Source: Candidatus Aalborgicola bjergmarkensis | Lineage (GTDB): Bacteria > Pseudomonadota > Gammaproteobacteria > Burkholderiales > Burkholderiaceae_C | Direction of reading: 5' to 3' | NCBI GenBank assembly: GCA_016708725.1 | Contig: JADJFE010000013.1 | Span: 116,341-180,340, forward strand | DNA: 64,000 nt | Shown: piece by piece, positions 42,653-51,140 of the stretch | Numbering within the stretch: the first letter of the stretch is position 1 | Layout: each line of letters begins with the position of its first letter | The notes under the pieces: generated by a model | What the model saw: only the letters and a program-made list of their open reading frames with translations | Databases searched by the model: none | Told to the model about the DNA's origin: nothing | Program-made: the position numbers and the translations under genes

Positions 42653-43321
42653 TCATGTCGGCAAGAGGCCGCGTTCAATGACAAAGGAGACAACCTGCTC
42701 CACCCCGGCCAGAGTCTTCAGATTGGTCATGACAAAAGGCTTGAGTCCTTTGGGCGTGGTGCGCATGCGCACAGTGTCGGCCTCCATCACGCGCAAATCA
42801 GCGCCGACATGGGGCGCCAGATCAATCTTGTTGATGACCAGCAAATCGCTTTTTGTGATGCCAGGGCCGCCTTTGCGCGGTATTTTTTCGCCTGCTGCCA
42901 CGTCGATCACGTAAATCGTCAGATCACTGAGTTCGGGGCTGAAGGTGGCGGCCAGATTGTCGCCGCCGCTTTCGACGAATACGATGTCGGCATCGGGAAA
43001 GTCCGCCAGCATGCGGTCAATCGCTTCCAGGTTGATGGAGCAGTCTTCGCGGATGGCGGTGTGGGGGCAGCCGCCGGTTTCCACGCCCAGGATGCGCTCA
43101 GGTGGCAAGGCGCCGCTTACGGTCAGCAAGCGCTGGTCTTCCTTGGTGTAGATGTCATTGGTAATGGCAACCAGGTCATAGCGGTCGCGCATGGCTTTGC
43201 ACAGCATTTCCAGCAATGTGGTTTTGCCGGAACCAACCGGGCCACCAATACCAACGCGCAAGGGTGGGAGTTTTTTGGTGCGACGGGCAGCAATAGCAGC
43301 AGTAGGGGGGAGAGTGGGCAT
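42653..43321 (-). CDS. ureG: Urease accessory GTPase UreG
   Basis: 222 residues from ATG 43321. A GTPase that with UreD/UreF/UreE delivers nickel to apo-urease. Walker A is GPVGSGKTTLLEML; the nickel-site Cys-Pro-His is in GGCPHTAIREDCS; VESGGDNLAATFSPELSD and VINKIDLAPHVGADL (NKxD) are also present. Last gene of the ureABCEFG run. Confidence 0.97.
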   Translation of the reverse strand: MPTLPPTAAIAARRTKKLPPLRVGIGGPVGSGKTTLLEMLCKAMRDRYDLVAITNDIYTKEDQRLLTVSGALPPERILGVETGGCPHTAIREDCSINLEAIDRMLADFPDADIVFVESGGDNLAATFSPELSDLTIYVIDVAAGEKIPRKGGPGITKSDLLVINKIDLAPHVGADLRVMEADTVRMRTTPKGLKPFVMTNLKTLAGVEQVVSFVIERGLLPT

Positions 43322-43333
43322 GCGCAACAACTT

Positions 43334-44092
43334 TCAGGAACGGAACAGGCGGGAATATTGGGTTTCGTGCTGTGCGCTCAGAATCGCCAGCATGGGGGTG
43401 AAGGCCTGGTATTGCGCAATGCCGAGTTTTTCCAGTTTTAGCGCGTGGTCAATGGCTTGCGGGATTTCTGCGACCAGTGCCGACAAAATCCGCTGTCCGG
43501 CGCTTTGCCCCAGTGGTACGGATTTGATGGCGGCTTGCACCATATTTTCGGCCCAGCCAAAGGCGAAGGCCAGCAAACAGGAGCGCACGTCCGCCTGGGT
43601 AGCGCTGGCGGCCAAAGCGTAGGAAAGCGGGTAGCTTGGTTCCAGGCTGGCCAGAAAATCCATCTGCCAGGCGGTGGCACTGGTATGGTTGCGCAGCCAG
43701 TGCAATAGGCTTGTGCCCATTTGCTGCGTTTGCGCGCGCAGTTCGCTGCTTTCGCGGGTTTGCGCGACCCAGGCATTCAGTTCTGCTACGCGGGCATGGT
43801 CGGCGGTGCGCCAGGCGGCGACGCCGTGCGCAATCACGGGCAGATCGCAGCGTGCAAGGCTTAAGTGCAACTGGTCGATCAGCCAGCGTGATGCTTCTGA
43901 TTCCGTAGTGACATACGCTTGATCCACGGCGCTTTCCAGTCCTTCAGAATAGGAAAACCCGCCAACCGGCAAAGCAGGAGACGCCAGCCACATCAGCTGC
44001 ATCAAACCTGCATCACCCAGGGTATGGTCAATGGTGGTGGTCACAGGAATGGGTATGCGCGTGGGCGTGCGCATGGGTATGTGCTTGCGCAT
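43334..44092 (-). CDS. ureF: Urease accessory protein UreF
   Basis: Up to 252 residues. UreF acts in the UreD-UreF-UreG complex. The conserved core starts LMQLMWLASPALPVGGFSYSEGLE and contains GWAENMVQAAIKSVPLGQ. The 5' end overlaps the His-rich end of ureE by 65 nt; the first 16 residues are an off-frame reading of that His repeat, so a GTG at 44044 (236 residues) is probably the real start. Confidence 0.93.
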   Translation of the reverse strand: MRKHIPMRTPTRIPIPVTTTIDHTLGDAGLMQLMWLASPALPVGGFSYSEGLESAVDQAYVTTESEASRWLIDQLHLSLARCDLPVIAHGVAAWRTADHARVAELNAWVAQTRESSELRAQTQQMGTSLLHWLRNHTSATAWQMDFLASLEPSYPLSYALAASATQADVRSCLLAFAFGWAENMVQAAIKSVPLGQSAGQRILSALVAEIPQAIDHALKLEKLGIAQYQAFTPMLAILSAQHETQYSRLFRS

Positions 44093-44537
44093 ACGCGCCG
44101 CCTTCCGGCTCGAATGCTTCTTGCACGGCGAGAACGTCCAGGTGCATGGCGCGCAGCATGTCCGCCAGTACCGGATCGGGTTCGATTTTCAGGTGGGTGG
44201 CCTGGAGTTCAATCGGTACATGGCGGTTGCCCAGGTGGTAGGCCGCGCGTATCAGGTCCAGGGGGGTGCCATGTTCGGAGCAGGGGGTGATTTTCAACAC
44301 GGCTTGCGGCGCGGCGATGACGCGGATGAGCGCGCCGTCTTCGGCCACCAGTACATCGCCGCCGCGCACCACGCTGCCGCGCGGCAGAAAGACGCCCAGG
44401 GTGCGTCCGGTGGAGTCTGTGGCATCAAAACGGCTTTTCTGGCGCACATCCCAGTCAAGTTCGACGGTGGCTGCGCGTTTGCGCAAAACAGGCGCAAGCC
44501 CCGCGCCTTGCGCCAGGAGTTTGGCAATGTGCAACAT
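44028..44537 (-). CDS. ureE: Urease nickel chaperone UreE
   Basis: 169 residues from ATG 44537. UreE dimers hand nickel to UreG. N-terminal beta domain (LDWDVRQKSRFDATDSTGRTLGVFLPRG in parts), then the metal-binding domain with AAYHLGNRHVPIEL, and a His-rich tail of alternating Ala/His/Thr residues ending CDHHH, a likely Ni store. The tail repeat makes an off-frame overlap with ureF. Confidence 0.95.
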   Translation of the reverse strand: MLHIAKLLAQGAGLAPVLRKRAATVELDWDVRQKSRFDATDSTGRTLGVFLPRGSVVRGGDVLVAEDGALIRVIAAPQAVLKITPCSEHGTPLDLIRAAYHLGNRHVPIELQATHLKIEPDPVLADMLRAMHLDVLAVQEAFEPEGGAYAQAHTHAHAHAHTHSCDHHH

Positions 44538-44548
44538 CGAAAGGGGAC

Positions 44549-46267
44549 TCAAAACAGGAAATACCGCTGCGCCATAGGCAGCGTGACGGCGGCTTCACAG
44601 GTCAGCAGTTGCCCATCGGCGCGCACGGCGTAGGTTTGCGCATCAATTTCCATAGTGGGTAAATAGCTGTTGTGCACCATGTGCTGCTTGCGCACGGTGC
44701 GGGTATTGCGCACGGCGCTGAGTGGCTTGGCCAGGCCAAAGCGCTGCTGGATTCCCGCATGCAAGCCTGCCTGGGACACAAAACTCAGGGAGCCGCGTGT
44801 GACCGCTGTGCCGAAGGCGCCAAACATGGGGCGGTAATGCACGGGTTGCGGTGTCGGGATCGAGGCGCTGGGGTCGCCCATTGCGGCGAGCGCGATGAAG
44901 CCGCCTTTGAGCACCAGTGCCGGTTTGACGCCAAAAAAAGCGGGCTTCCAGACCACCAGATCGGCCCATTTGCCCACCTCAACTGAGCCAACCTCATGGC
45001 TGATGCCGTGGGCGATGGCTGGATTGATGGTGTATTTGGCCACATAGCGTTTGGCGCGGAAGTTGTCGTTGCGTGCAGAGTCCTCGGGCAATGTGCCGCG
45101 TTGCAGCTTCATCTTATGGGCTGTTTGCCAAGTGCGCAGGACGACCTCACCGACGCGGCCCATGGCCTGGCTGTCGCTGCTCATCATGGAAATGGCGCCC
45201 AGATCGTGCAGGATGTCTTCGGCGGCGATGGTTTCCTTGCGGATGCGACTTTCGGCAAAGGCCAGGTCTTCGGCAATGCCTGCATCCAGATGGTGGCAAA
45301 CCATCAGCATGTCCACATGTTCGTCCAGCGTATTGACGGTGTACGGCATGGTCGGGTTGGTGGAGCTGGGCAAAAAATTTTCTTGCCCCACGACCTTGAG
45401 AATGTCCGGCGCATGCCCGCCGCCTGCGCCTTCGGTGTGAAATGCGCACAGGGTACGGCCTTTGGTGGCTGCGATGGTGTTTTCGACAAAGCCCGACTCG
45501 TTCAGGGTGTCGGAGTGGATGGCGACCTGTACATCCGTTGCATCGGCCACATCCAGGCAGTTGCTGATGGCAGCTGGCGTGGTGCCCCAGTCCTCGTGTA
45601 ATTTCATGCCGATGGCGCCGGCGTCGATTTGTTCGTGTAAAGCGGCGGGCAAGGCCGCGTTGCCTTTGCCCATAAACCCTAAGTTCATGGGAAAGGCGTC
45701 CGCCGCTTGCAGCATGCGCGCAATATTCCACGGGCCAGGTGTGCAGGTGGTGGCAAAGGTGCCGGTGGCCGGGCCTGTGCCGCCGCCCAGCATGGTGGTG
45801 ACACCGCTGGCGAGTGCTTCTTCGATTTGCTGTGGGCAGATGAAATGGATATGGCAGTCAATACCCCCGGCAGTGACGATATTGCCTTCGCAACTGATGA
45901 TTTCGGTGCCCGGTCCGATGATGATGTCCACACCGGGCTGGGTGTCGGGGTTGCCCGCCTTGCCTATGGCCGCGATGCGCCCGTCCTTGAGGCCGATGTC
46001 GGCCTTGACGATGCCCCAATGGTCCAGGATCAGCGCATTGGTCATGACGCAATCCACAGCACCCTCGGCGCGGGTGCGCTGGCTTTGCGCCATGCCGTCG
46101 CGGATGGTCTTGCCGCCGCCAAACTTCACCTCTTCGCCATACGCACCGGCGCGCAACGTGTAGTCGTGCTCAACTTCAATGAGTAATTGCGTATCGGCCA
46201 GGCGCACCCTGTCGCCCACGGTGGGACCAAAAATTTCGGCATAAGCACGCCGGTCTATCGTTGCCAT
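44549..46267 (-). CDS. ureC: Urease alpha subunit UreC
   Basis: 572 residues. Catalytic subunit. Nickel ligands: His pair in GGIDCHIHFICP, the carbamylated Lys in GAIGMKLHEDWG, and the VAIHSDTLNE and HTEGAGGGHAPD His residues; the mobile flap His is in MVCHHLDAGIAEDLAFAESRIR. ATG 46267 overlaps the ureB stop (TGATG). Confidence 0.98.
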   Translation of the reverse strand: MATIDRRAYAEIFGPTVGDRVRLADTQLLIEVEHDYTLRAGAYGEEVKFGGGKTIRDGMAQSQRTRAEGAVDCVMTNALILDHWGIVKADIGLKDGRIAAIGKAGNPDTQPGVDIIIGPGTEIISCEGNIVTAGGIDCHIHFICPQQIEEALASGVTTMLGGGTGPATGTFATTCTPGPWNIARMLQAADAFPMNLGFMGKGNAALPAALHEQIDAGAIGMKLHEDWGTTPAAISNCLDVADATDVQVAIHSDTLNESGFVENTIAATKGRTLCAFHTEGAGGGHAPDILKVVGQENFLPSSTNPTMPYTVNTLDEHVDMLMVCHHLDAGIAEDLAFAESRIRKETIAAEDILHDLGAISMMSSDSQAMGRVGEVVLRTWQTAHKMKLQRGTLPEDSARNDNFRAKRYVAKYTINPAIAHGISHEVGSVEVGKWADLVVWKPAFFGVKPALVLKGGFIALAAMGDPSASIPTPQPVHYRPMFGAFGTAVTRGSLSFVSQAGLHAGIQQRFGLAKPLSAVRNTRTVRKQHMVHNSYLPTMEIDAQTYAVRADGQLLTCEAAVTLPMAQRYFLF

Positions 46268-46572
46268 CAAAGTTTTCCTTGGGTTAGGCCGCGAAAACCG
46301 TAAACGATGCGTTCACCGGCAAAATCCACCAGTTCCACGGTGCGCTGCTGTCCCGGCTCAAAACGCACCGCGCTGCCGGAGGCAATATTAAGCCGCATGC
46401 CACGCGCGCTGTCCCGGTCAAAGCCCAGTGCGCCATTCGTTTCCGCAAAGTGGTAATGCGAGCCGACCTGAATGGGGCGGTCCGAGGTGTTTTGCACCAC
46501 CAGGGTGCAGGTGCGCCGCCCGGTGTTGAGCGGGTGTTCGCCGTCGTCCGTAATGATTTCGCCGGGAATCAC
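46267..46572 (-). CDS. ureB: Urease beta subunit UreB
   Basis: 101 residues from GTG 46572. Structural subunit with IPGEIITDDGEHPLNTGR, VGSHYHFAETNGALGFDR and RFEPGQQRTVELVDFAG. The gap to the small gene upstream is 10 bp, so both belong to the same operon. Confidence 0.97.
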   Translation of the reverse strand: MIPGEIITDDGEHPLNTGRRTCTLVVQNTSDRPIQVGSHYHFAETNGALGFDRDSARGMRLNIASGSAVRFEPGQQRTVELVDFAGERIVYGFRGLTQGKL

Positions 46573-46582
46573 GATCAGCTAC

Positions 46583-46795
46583 CTACTTTTTGCCACGGCC
46601 AAACCAAAGCGCGGCACCCACGATCCCGGCCAGGGCCACAAAGCCCCAGACATCGGTGGCGTGCCAGTGGCTACCGGAAAAGCCGTGGCCTTCATGGGCA
46701 AAACTGGTTGCAGAGCTCATGGAAAGAGCGAGAGCAGCTATCGGATTAAGAGTTTTTTGCAGAATTTTTTGCATGGGTTGGGCTGGGGATTGCAT
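46583..46795 (-). CDS. Small His-rich membrane protein between ureA and ureB
   Basis: 70 residues from ATG 46795 with AGGAG 7 nt upstream. Signal peptide (LNPIAALALSMSSATSFA) and then a His cluster, HEGHGFSGSHWHATD, one membrane helix (VWGFVALAGIVGAALWFG) and a basic end GRGKK. The HEGHG opening recalls the start of mature HupE/UreJ nickel permeases, but only one helix remains, so a metal-binding or reduced permease-like role is inferred. It is not the usual place or size for ureJ. Its signal peptide region is read from a copy of the dispersed repeat. Confidence 0.75.
   Translation of the reverse strand: MQSPAQPMQKILQKTLNPIAALALSMSSATSFAHEGHGFSGSHWHATDVWGFVALAGIVGAALWFGRGKK
46703..46752 (+). 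repeat. Dispersed 45-bp repeat in the signal peptide region
   Basis: ACTGGTTGCAGAGCTCATGG then AGAGCGAGAGCAGCTATCGG. It is diverged; opposite strand to the gene it lies in. Assignment is by alignment of the CAGCTAT core and the arm spacing. Confidence 0.45.
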
Positions 46796-46815
46796 GGGGA
46801 TTCTCCTGAAAAGAG

Positions 46816-47118
46816 TCAAATTATCGGCTGATGCACCGTCACCAGTTTGGTGCCATCAGGAAACGTGGCTTCCACCTGAATTTCGGGAATCATTTCCGCA
46901 ATTCCGTCCATCACATCGGCGCGGGTGAGTACGCTGCGCCCTTCGCTCATAAGCTGTGCCACGGTCTTGCCGTCGCGCGCACCTTCCATGACGGCTGCGC
47001 TGATGAGGGCAACGGCTTCGGGGTAATTGAGCTTGAGGCCGCGCGCACGGCGCCGCTCGGCCAGTAGAGCGGCGGTGAAAATTAGCAGCTTGTCTTTTTC
47101 GCGGGGAGTTAGTTCCAT
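46816..47118 (-). CDS. ureA: Urease gamma subunit UreA
   Basis: 100 residues, exact family length. MELTPREKDKLLIF, GLKLNYPEAVALIS, ARDGKTVAQLM and EIQVEATFPDGTKLVTVHQPI are the typical UreA sequence. ATG 47118 has no Shine-Dalgarno that I can see. The longer frame to 47373 crosses the divergent gene and is not real. First gene of the urease operon. Confidence 0.97.
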   Translation of the reverse strand: MELTPREKDKLLIFTAALLAERRRARGLKLNYPEAVALISAAVMEGARDGKTVAQLMSEGRSVLTRADVMDGIAEMIPEIQVEATFPDGTKLVTVHQPII

Positions 47119-47132
47119 GGTGATTTTGATAA

Positions 47133-47148
47133 AGCAACAATTATGCCT
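47133..47148 (-). promoter_or_regulatory. Weak sigma-54-like site before ureA
   Basis: Minus strand AGGCATA-ATTG-TTGCT: GG and GC at right spacing but three mismatches in the -24 box. It would start transcription only about 3 nt before the ureA ATG, so a leaderless message would be needed. Confidence 0.25.
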
Positions 47149-47229
47149 AGCGCATATTATGATTGTGGCCTCGTTGGCGTGAATTACTGCGCCTAAAATC
47201 ACCGGGCAACTACTTTTTTGGATCGCCCC

Positions 47230-47931
47230 ATGCTTTCGTCCTTGCTTTCGCTCTTTCGCGCCAAAAAACCTGCTCCGGTGGCAGCTGCAGCGCAAATCAC
47301 ACAAATTCCACAGGGTTCGCGGCGTATGAGCCTGGACGAGCGCAAGGCCTTTCGGCGTGAAATGCTGTACCAATCAATCCGTGAGACTTTCCTGTCCATG
47401 GAGGTGATTGGCGGCATGTACAAGTTCAAAGTCATGCCGGTGGACGAACGCCACCACCGATTCCTTGCCATGATTGATGTCGGCAAGAACTTTTCCACCG
47501 ACGGTGACAACCGGACCAGGAGTTTTTCGGCGATTGAGAAGATGCTATGCGCCAATGCCTTCAAGCGTTTCGGTATTTCGGTTGATGGCGTTTACTGGCG
47601 CGTCAATGAGACTGAAGACGCATTCCCCCAAGCGACTCGGGCGCAGGATCGGGGGAATCATCAGGCGGCCGCAGCGCGCAGACCCGTGGCAAGCGCAGCT
47701 CCGTTAAGCGCAGCTCCGTTGGCTAAACCGCAGGCGCAAGCGCCTCTGCCCTTGGCGCGTTCGAGCTTCCAGCCCATATCGGAGGATGAAACGGTGGCCT
47801 TCATGGATGCGCTACGCAAGGGCATGAAACCACCCGTAGTTCGTGTCGGTGATGAAGAATACCAGTCCGACCTTGCCCCGCTGGACGACGGCATCATGAT
47901 TGGCGGCACCCAGTACGGCAAATTGAGCTGA
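47230..47931 (+). CDS. Uncharacterised protein between ure and urt
   Basis: 233 residues from ATG 47230. Not recognised; the N-terminus is LSSLLSLFRAKKPAPVAAAA, followed by a compact domain (RRMSLDERKAFRREMLYQSIRETFLSMEV in part, then YKFKVMPVDERHHRFLAMIDVGKNF and SAIEKMLCANAFKRFGISVDGVYW) and an Ala/Pro/Gln linker with a C-terminal acidic piece ending GGTQYGKLS. It seems cytosolic. Its place next to urt need not mean a function in urea use. Confidence 0.75.
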   Translation: MLSSLLSLFRAKKPAPVAAAAQITQIPQGSRRMSLDERKAFRREMLYQSIRETFLSMEVIGGMYKFKVMPVDERHHRFLAMIDVGKNFSTDGDNRTRSFSAIEKMLCANAFKRFGISVDGVYWRVNETEDAFPQATRAQDRGNHQAAAARRPVASAAPLSAAPLAKPQAQAPLPLARSSFQPISEDETVAFMDALRKGMKPPVVRVGDEEYQSDLAPLDDGIMIGGTQYGKLS

Positions 47932-47952
47932 TCGGACTGCCTACCACTGCGC

Positions 47953-47993
47953 TGCACCACATTGCAGCACGCACCGCACCACAATGCTGCGCA
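47953..47993. promoter_or_regulatory. Tandem NtrC-like enhancer sites
   Basis: Two degenerate matches to TGCACCA-N5-TGGTGCA: 47953-47971 (TGCACCA then CAGCACG) and 47975-47993 (CGCACCA then CTGCGCA). They start 22 bp apart, two helical turns, and lie about 140-175 bp upstream of a sigma-54 promoter. The first half-sites are strong, the second half-sites are weak. Confidence 0.55.
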
Positions 47994-48059
47994 CCAAATA
48001 GCACTACCACGCAGACCGTGACCATGCGCCCGGTTGGTTCCAGGTTCTGGCCGAATCGG

Positions 48060-48110
48060 CCTGTAAGCCCCATGGAATGTGCTGGGTCAGCTATTAAATG
48101 TATAAAAAAC
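48060..48110 (+). repeat. Dispersed 45-bp repeat upstream of urtA
   Basis: CCTGTAAGCCCCATGGAATG then GCTGGGTCAGCTATTAAATG. It lies between the NtrC-like sites and the sigma-54 promoter, where DNA bending matters. Confidence 0.8.
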
Positions 48111-48128
48111 CAACAACAGCGGCAACAT

Positions 48129-48144
48129 TGGCACGCTCCCTGCT
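48129..48144 (+). promoter_or_regulatory. Sigma-54 promoter of urtABCDE
   Basis: TGGCACG-CTCC-CTGCT, one mismatch to consensus, with correct GG/GC spacing; 65 nt before the urtA ATG. Confidence 0.85.
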
Positions 48145-48208
48145 TTGAAGCTTGCAGCGGTTTGATTTGTGAACTGCCTACCCGCAACCCCTGTTATTGG
48201 AGATTTTT

Positions 48209-49480
48209 ATGCATCGTAGAGGACAACTCAAAACTATCGCCCTTGCCGCCGCTCTTGCTTGCGGTGCGCTGACTTTTTCCATTCAGGCGGTCGCCGCCGA
48301 CACCATCAAGGTGGGCGTGCTGCACAGCCTCTCGGGCACGATGGCCATTTCGGAAACGGTACTCAAGGACACGGTGTTGATGGCCATTGACGAAATCAAT
48401 GCCAAAGGCGGCGTGCTGGGCAAAAAACTGGAGCCGGTGGTTGTAGACCCCGCTTCCAACTGGCCGCTGTTTGCCGAGAAGACCAAGCAACTGCTGACAC
48501 AGGACAAAGTGGCCGTGATCTTTGGTTGCTGGACTTCGGTTTCGCGCAAGTCGGTGCTGCCCGTGGTCGAGGAACTCAACGGATTGCTGTTCTACCCGGT
48601 GCAGTACGAGGGTGAAGAGTTAAGCAAAAACGTGTTCTACACGGGGGCTGCGCCCAATCAGCAGGCTATTCCCGCAGTGGACTACCTGATGAGTGCCGAT
48701 GGCGGCGGTGCCAAGCGCTGGGTGCTGCTCGGTACCGACTATGTGTACCCCCGCACCACCAACAAGATTTTGCGTGCCTACCTCAAGAGCAAGGGTGTCA
48801 AGGACAGCGACATCGACGAAAAATACACGCCCTTTGGTCATAGCGATTACCAGACCATCGTGGCCGACATCAAGAAGTTTTCTGCCGGTGGCAAGACAGC
48901 GGTGGTTTCCACCATCAACGGCGACTCCAATGTGCCCTTTTACAAGGAACTGGGCAACGCGGGTCTGAAAGCCAAGGACGTGCCGGTGGTGGCGTTTTCC
49001 GTGGGCGAGGAAGAGTTGCGCGGTGTCGATACCAAGCCGCTGGTGGGACATCTGGCTGCGTGGAACTACTTCATGAGCATCAAGAACCCGGACAACACCG
49101 CTTTCATCAAGAAGTGGAGCGACTATGCCAAGGCCAAGGGTATCGCTGGCCACAAGGATAAGCCTTTGACCAATGATCCGATGGAAGCCACCTACATCGG
49201 CATCAATATGTGGAAACAGGCTGTGGAAAAGGCCAAGTCCACCGATGTGGACAAGGTGATTGCGGCCATGGCAGGCCAGACCTTCAAGGCGCCCAGCGGC
49301 ATCGTCAGCAAGATGGACGAGAAAAATCACCACCTGCACAAGAGCGTGTTTATTGGCGAGGTTAAGGCCGATGGCCAGTTCAACGTAGTATGGAAGACGC
49401 CCGGACCCGTCAAGGCCAAACCCTGGTCACCCTTCATTGAAGGCAACGACAAGAAGCCCGATGAGCCGGTGAAGAAGTAA
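48209..49480 (+). CDS. urtA: Urea ABC transporter substrate-binding protein UrtA
   Basis: 423 residues from ATG 48209 (GGAG 7 nt before). Periplasmic binding protein with signal peptide ending QAVAADT. Family 1 branched-chain-type fold, with DTIKVGVLHSLSGTMAISET, LDPASNWPLFAEK-type sequence, FGCWTSVSRKSVLPV and LFYPVQYEGEE that are typical of urea-specific binding proteins. Confidence 0.97.
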   Translation: MHRRGQLKTIALAAALACGALTFSIQAVAADTIKVGVLHSLSGTMAISETVLKDTVLMAIDEINAKGGVLGKKLEPVVVDPASNWPLFAEKTKQLLTQDKVAVIFGCWTSVSRKSVLPVVEELNGLLFYPVQYEGEELSKNVFYTGAAPNQQAIPAVDYLMSADGGGAKRWVLLGTDYVYPRTTNKILRAYLKSKGVKDSDIDEKYTPFGHSDYQTIVADIKKFSAGGKTAVVSTINGDSNVPFYKELGNAGLKAKDVPVVAFSVGEEELRGVDTKPLVGHLAAWNYFMSIKNPDNTAFIKKWSDYAKAKGIAGHKDKPLTNDPMEATYIGINMWKQAVEKAKSTDVDKVIAAMAGQTFKAPSGIVSKMDEKNHHLHKSVFIGEVKADGQFNVVWKTPGPVKAKPWSPFIEGNDKKPDEPVKK

Positions 49481-49565
49481 GTCAATTGCTAGTGCGTTGG
49501 AAGAAGCCTTCGTGCTTCTTCCCTTTTTACACCCTGTGCATGGTTTTCGAGTTTCCAAGGCCAAT

Positions 49566-51140
49566 ATGCTGATTCGCTTTTTTTTGACCGCTGCTCTGTT
49601 TTTGGCAGCTGCTTGCGCACATGCACTAAGCCCGCAAGAGGCAAAAGCTATTGCAAATGGTGATGGTGACACCCGTATTTCCGCACTGCGGGCATCGGTC
49701 GCCACCGCCGACGACAAGACGGTGACTTTCATCCAGGCACTCGCCGACGATGCGGTCAAACTGGTCGCAGGCCAGCCCGTCATCGTGCGTGACGACCAGG
49801 TCATAGACCCGGTAACCGGCACCGCAGCGCCCTTGCCCGATACCGCCGAAGACGTGATGAACAACAACCGCATGCGCGGCGAAATTGACGCAGTGCTGGC
49901 GGCATTGCAACTGCTGGCCAGCGACCCGAAAACGCGCCGCGCGGCGGTCAAGGCACTGCAAGGCCGGGTAGATGAAACCAAGTTGCCCCTGATTGACAAG
50001 GCACTGGCGCAAGAATCTGTGCCAGACATCCGTGAAAGCCTGGCCTTGTTGCAAGCGGCTGCCTTACTGGCCAGCGCAGACCAGGCCAAACGTCTGCAAG
50101 CGGCCCAGTTGCTGGGCATGAGTGCGCAGGCGCAAACCAAAACGCTGCTGCTCGAGCACATAGCCAGCGAAACCGATACAGCAGTCAAGGCGAATCTGCA
50201 ATTGAGCCTGCGCCAGGTTGAAGCACGGCTGGCCTGGGGCGACAGGCTGGGTGCGATTTTCAGCGGCATCAGCCTGGGCTCCATCCTGCTGTTGGTGGCC
50301 CTTGGGTTGGCGATTACCTACGGGCTGATGGGTGTCATCAACATGGCGCATGGCGAGCTGATGATGATTGGCGCTTATGCCACCTACGTGGTGCAGGGCG
50401 TGTTTCAAAAATGGCTGCCCGGTGCGTTTGACTGGTATTTATTGGCGGCGCTGCCGGTGGCCTTTATGACCTCCGCCCTGGTGGGTGCGGTGCTGGAGCG
50501 CGGCGTGATCCGGTTTTTATATGGCCGTCCGCTGGAAACCCTGCTGGCGACCTGGGGTATTAGCCTGATGCTGATGCAACTGGTGCGCAGCATTTTTGGC
50601 GCGCAAAACGTCGGCGTGGAAAACCCTGCCTGGATGAGCGGCGGCGTGCAGCTCATGGGCAATTTATCGCTGCCCTACAACCGGCTGGTGATCGTGGCCT
50701 TTGCGGCGGCGGTGCTGCTGGGGGTGTGGTTCCTGATTGAAAAAACCCGTTTGGGCCTGTTCGTGCGCGGTGTGACGCAAAACCGCCCGATTGCCAGTTG
50801 CATGGGCGTGAACACGGCGCGTATCGACACCTACGCCTTCGCCCTGGGTTCAGGCATCGCAGGTCTGGCCGGTTGCGCCTTGAGCCAGGTCGGAAACGTC
50901 GGCCCCGATCTGGGGCAGGGCTATATCGTCGATGCCTTCATGGTCGTGGTGCTCGGCGGCGTCGGGCAGTTGGCAGGTACGGTGTATGCCGCGCTGGGAC
51001 TGGGTGTGCTGGGCAAACTGCTGGAAGGCTGGACCGGTGCCGTGCTGGCCAAGATTGCCGTGCTGGTCTTCATCATCGTCTTTATCCAAAAACGCCCACA
51101 AGGCATCTTTGCCATGAAGGGCCGGAGTGCAGAAGCATGA
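49566..51140 (+). CDS. urtB: Urea ABC transporter permease UrtB
   Basis: 524 residues from ATG 49566. It has a signal peptide and about 200-residue periplasmic HEAT-like extension typical of UrtB before the LivH-type permease domain (residues about 235-524; GLAITYGLMGVINMAHGELMMIGAY, the permease loop). It overlaps urtC by 4 nt. Confidence 0.96.
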   Translation: MLIRFFLTAALFLAAACAHALSPQEAKAIANGDGDTRISALRASVATADDKTVTFIQALADDAVKLVAGQPVIVRDDQVIDPVTGTAAPLPDTAEDVMNNNRMRGEIDAVLAALQLLASDPKTRRAAVKALQGRVDETKLPLIDKALAQESVPDIRESLALLQAAALLASADQAKRLQAAQLLGMSAQAQTKTLLLEHIASETDTAVKANLQLSLRQVEARLAWGDRLGAIFSGISLGSILLLVALGLAITYGLMGVINMAHGELMMIGAYATYVVQGVFQKWLPGAFDWYLLAALPVAFMTSALVGAVLERGVIRFLYGRPLETLLATWGISLMLMQLVRSIFGAQNVGVENPAWMSGGVQLMGNLSLPYNRLVIVAFAAAVLLGVWFLIEKTRLGLFVRGVTQNRPIASCMGVNTARIDTYAFALGSGIAGLAGCALSQVGNVGPDLGQGYIVDAFMVVVLGGVGQLAGTVYAALGLGVLGKLLEGWTGAVLAKIAVLVFIIVFIQKRPQGIFAMKGRSAEA

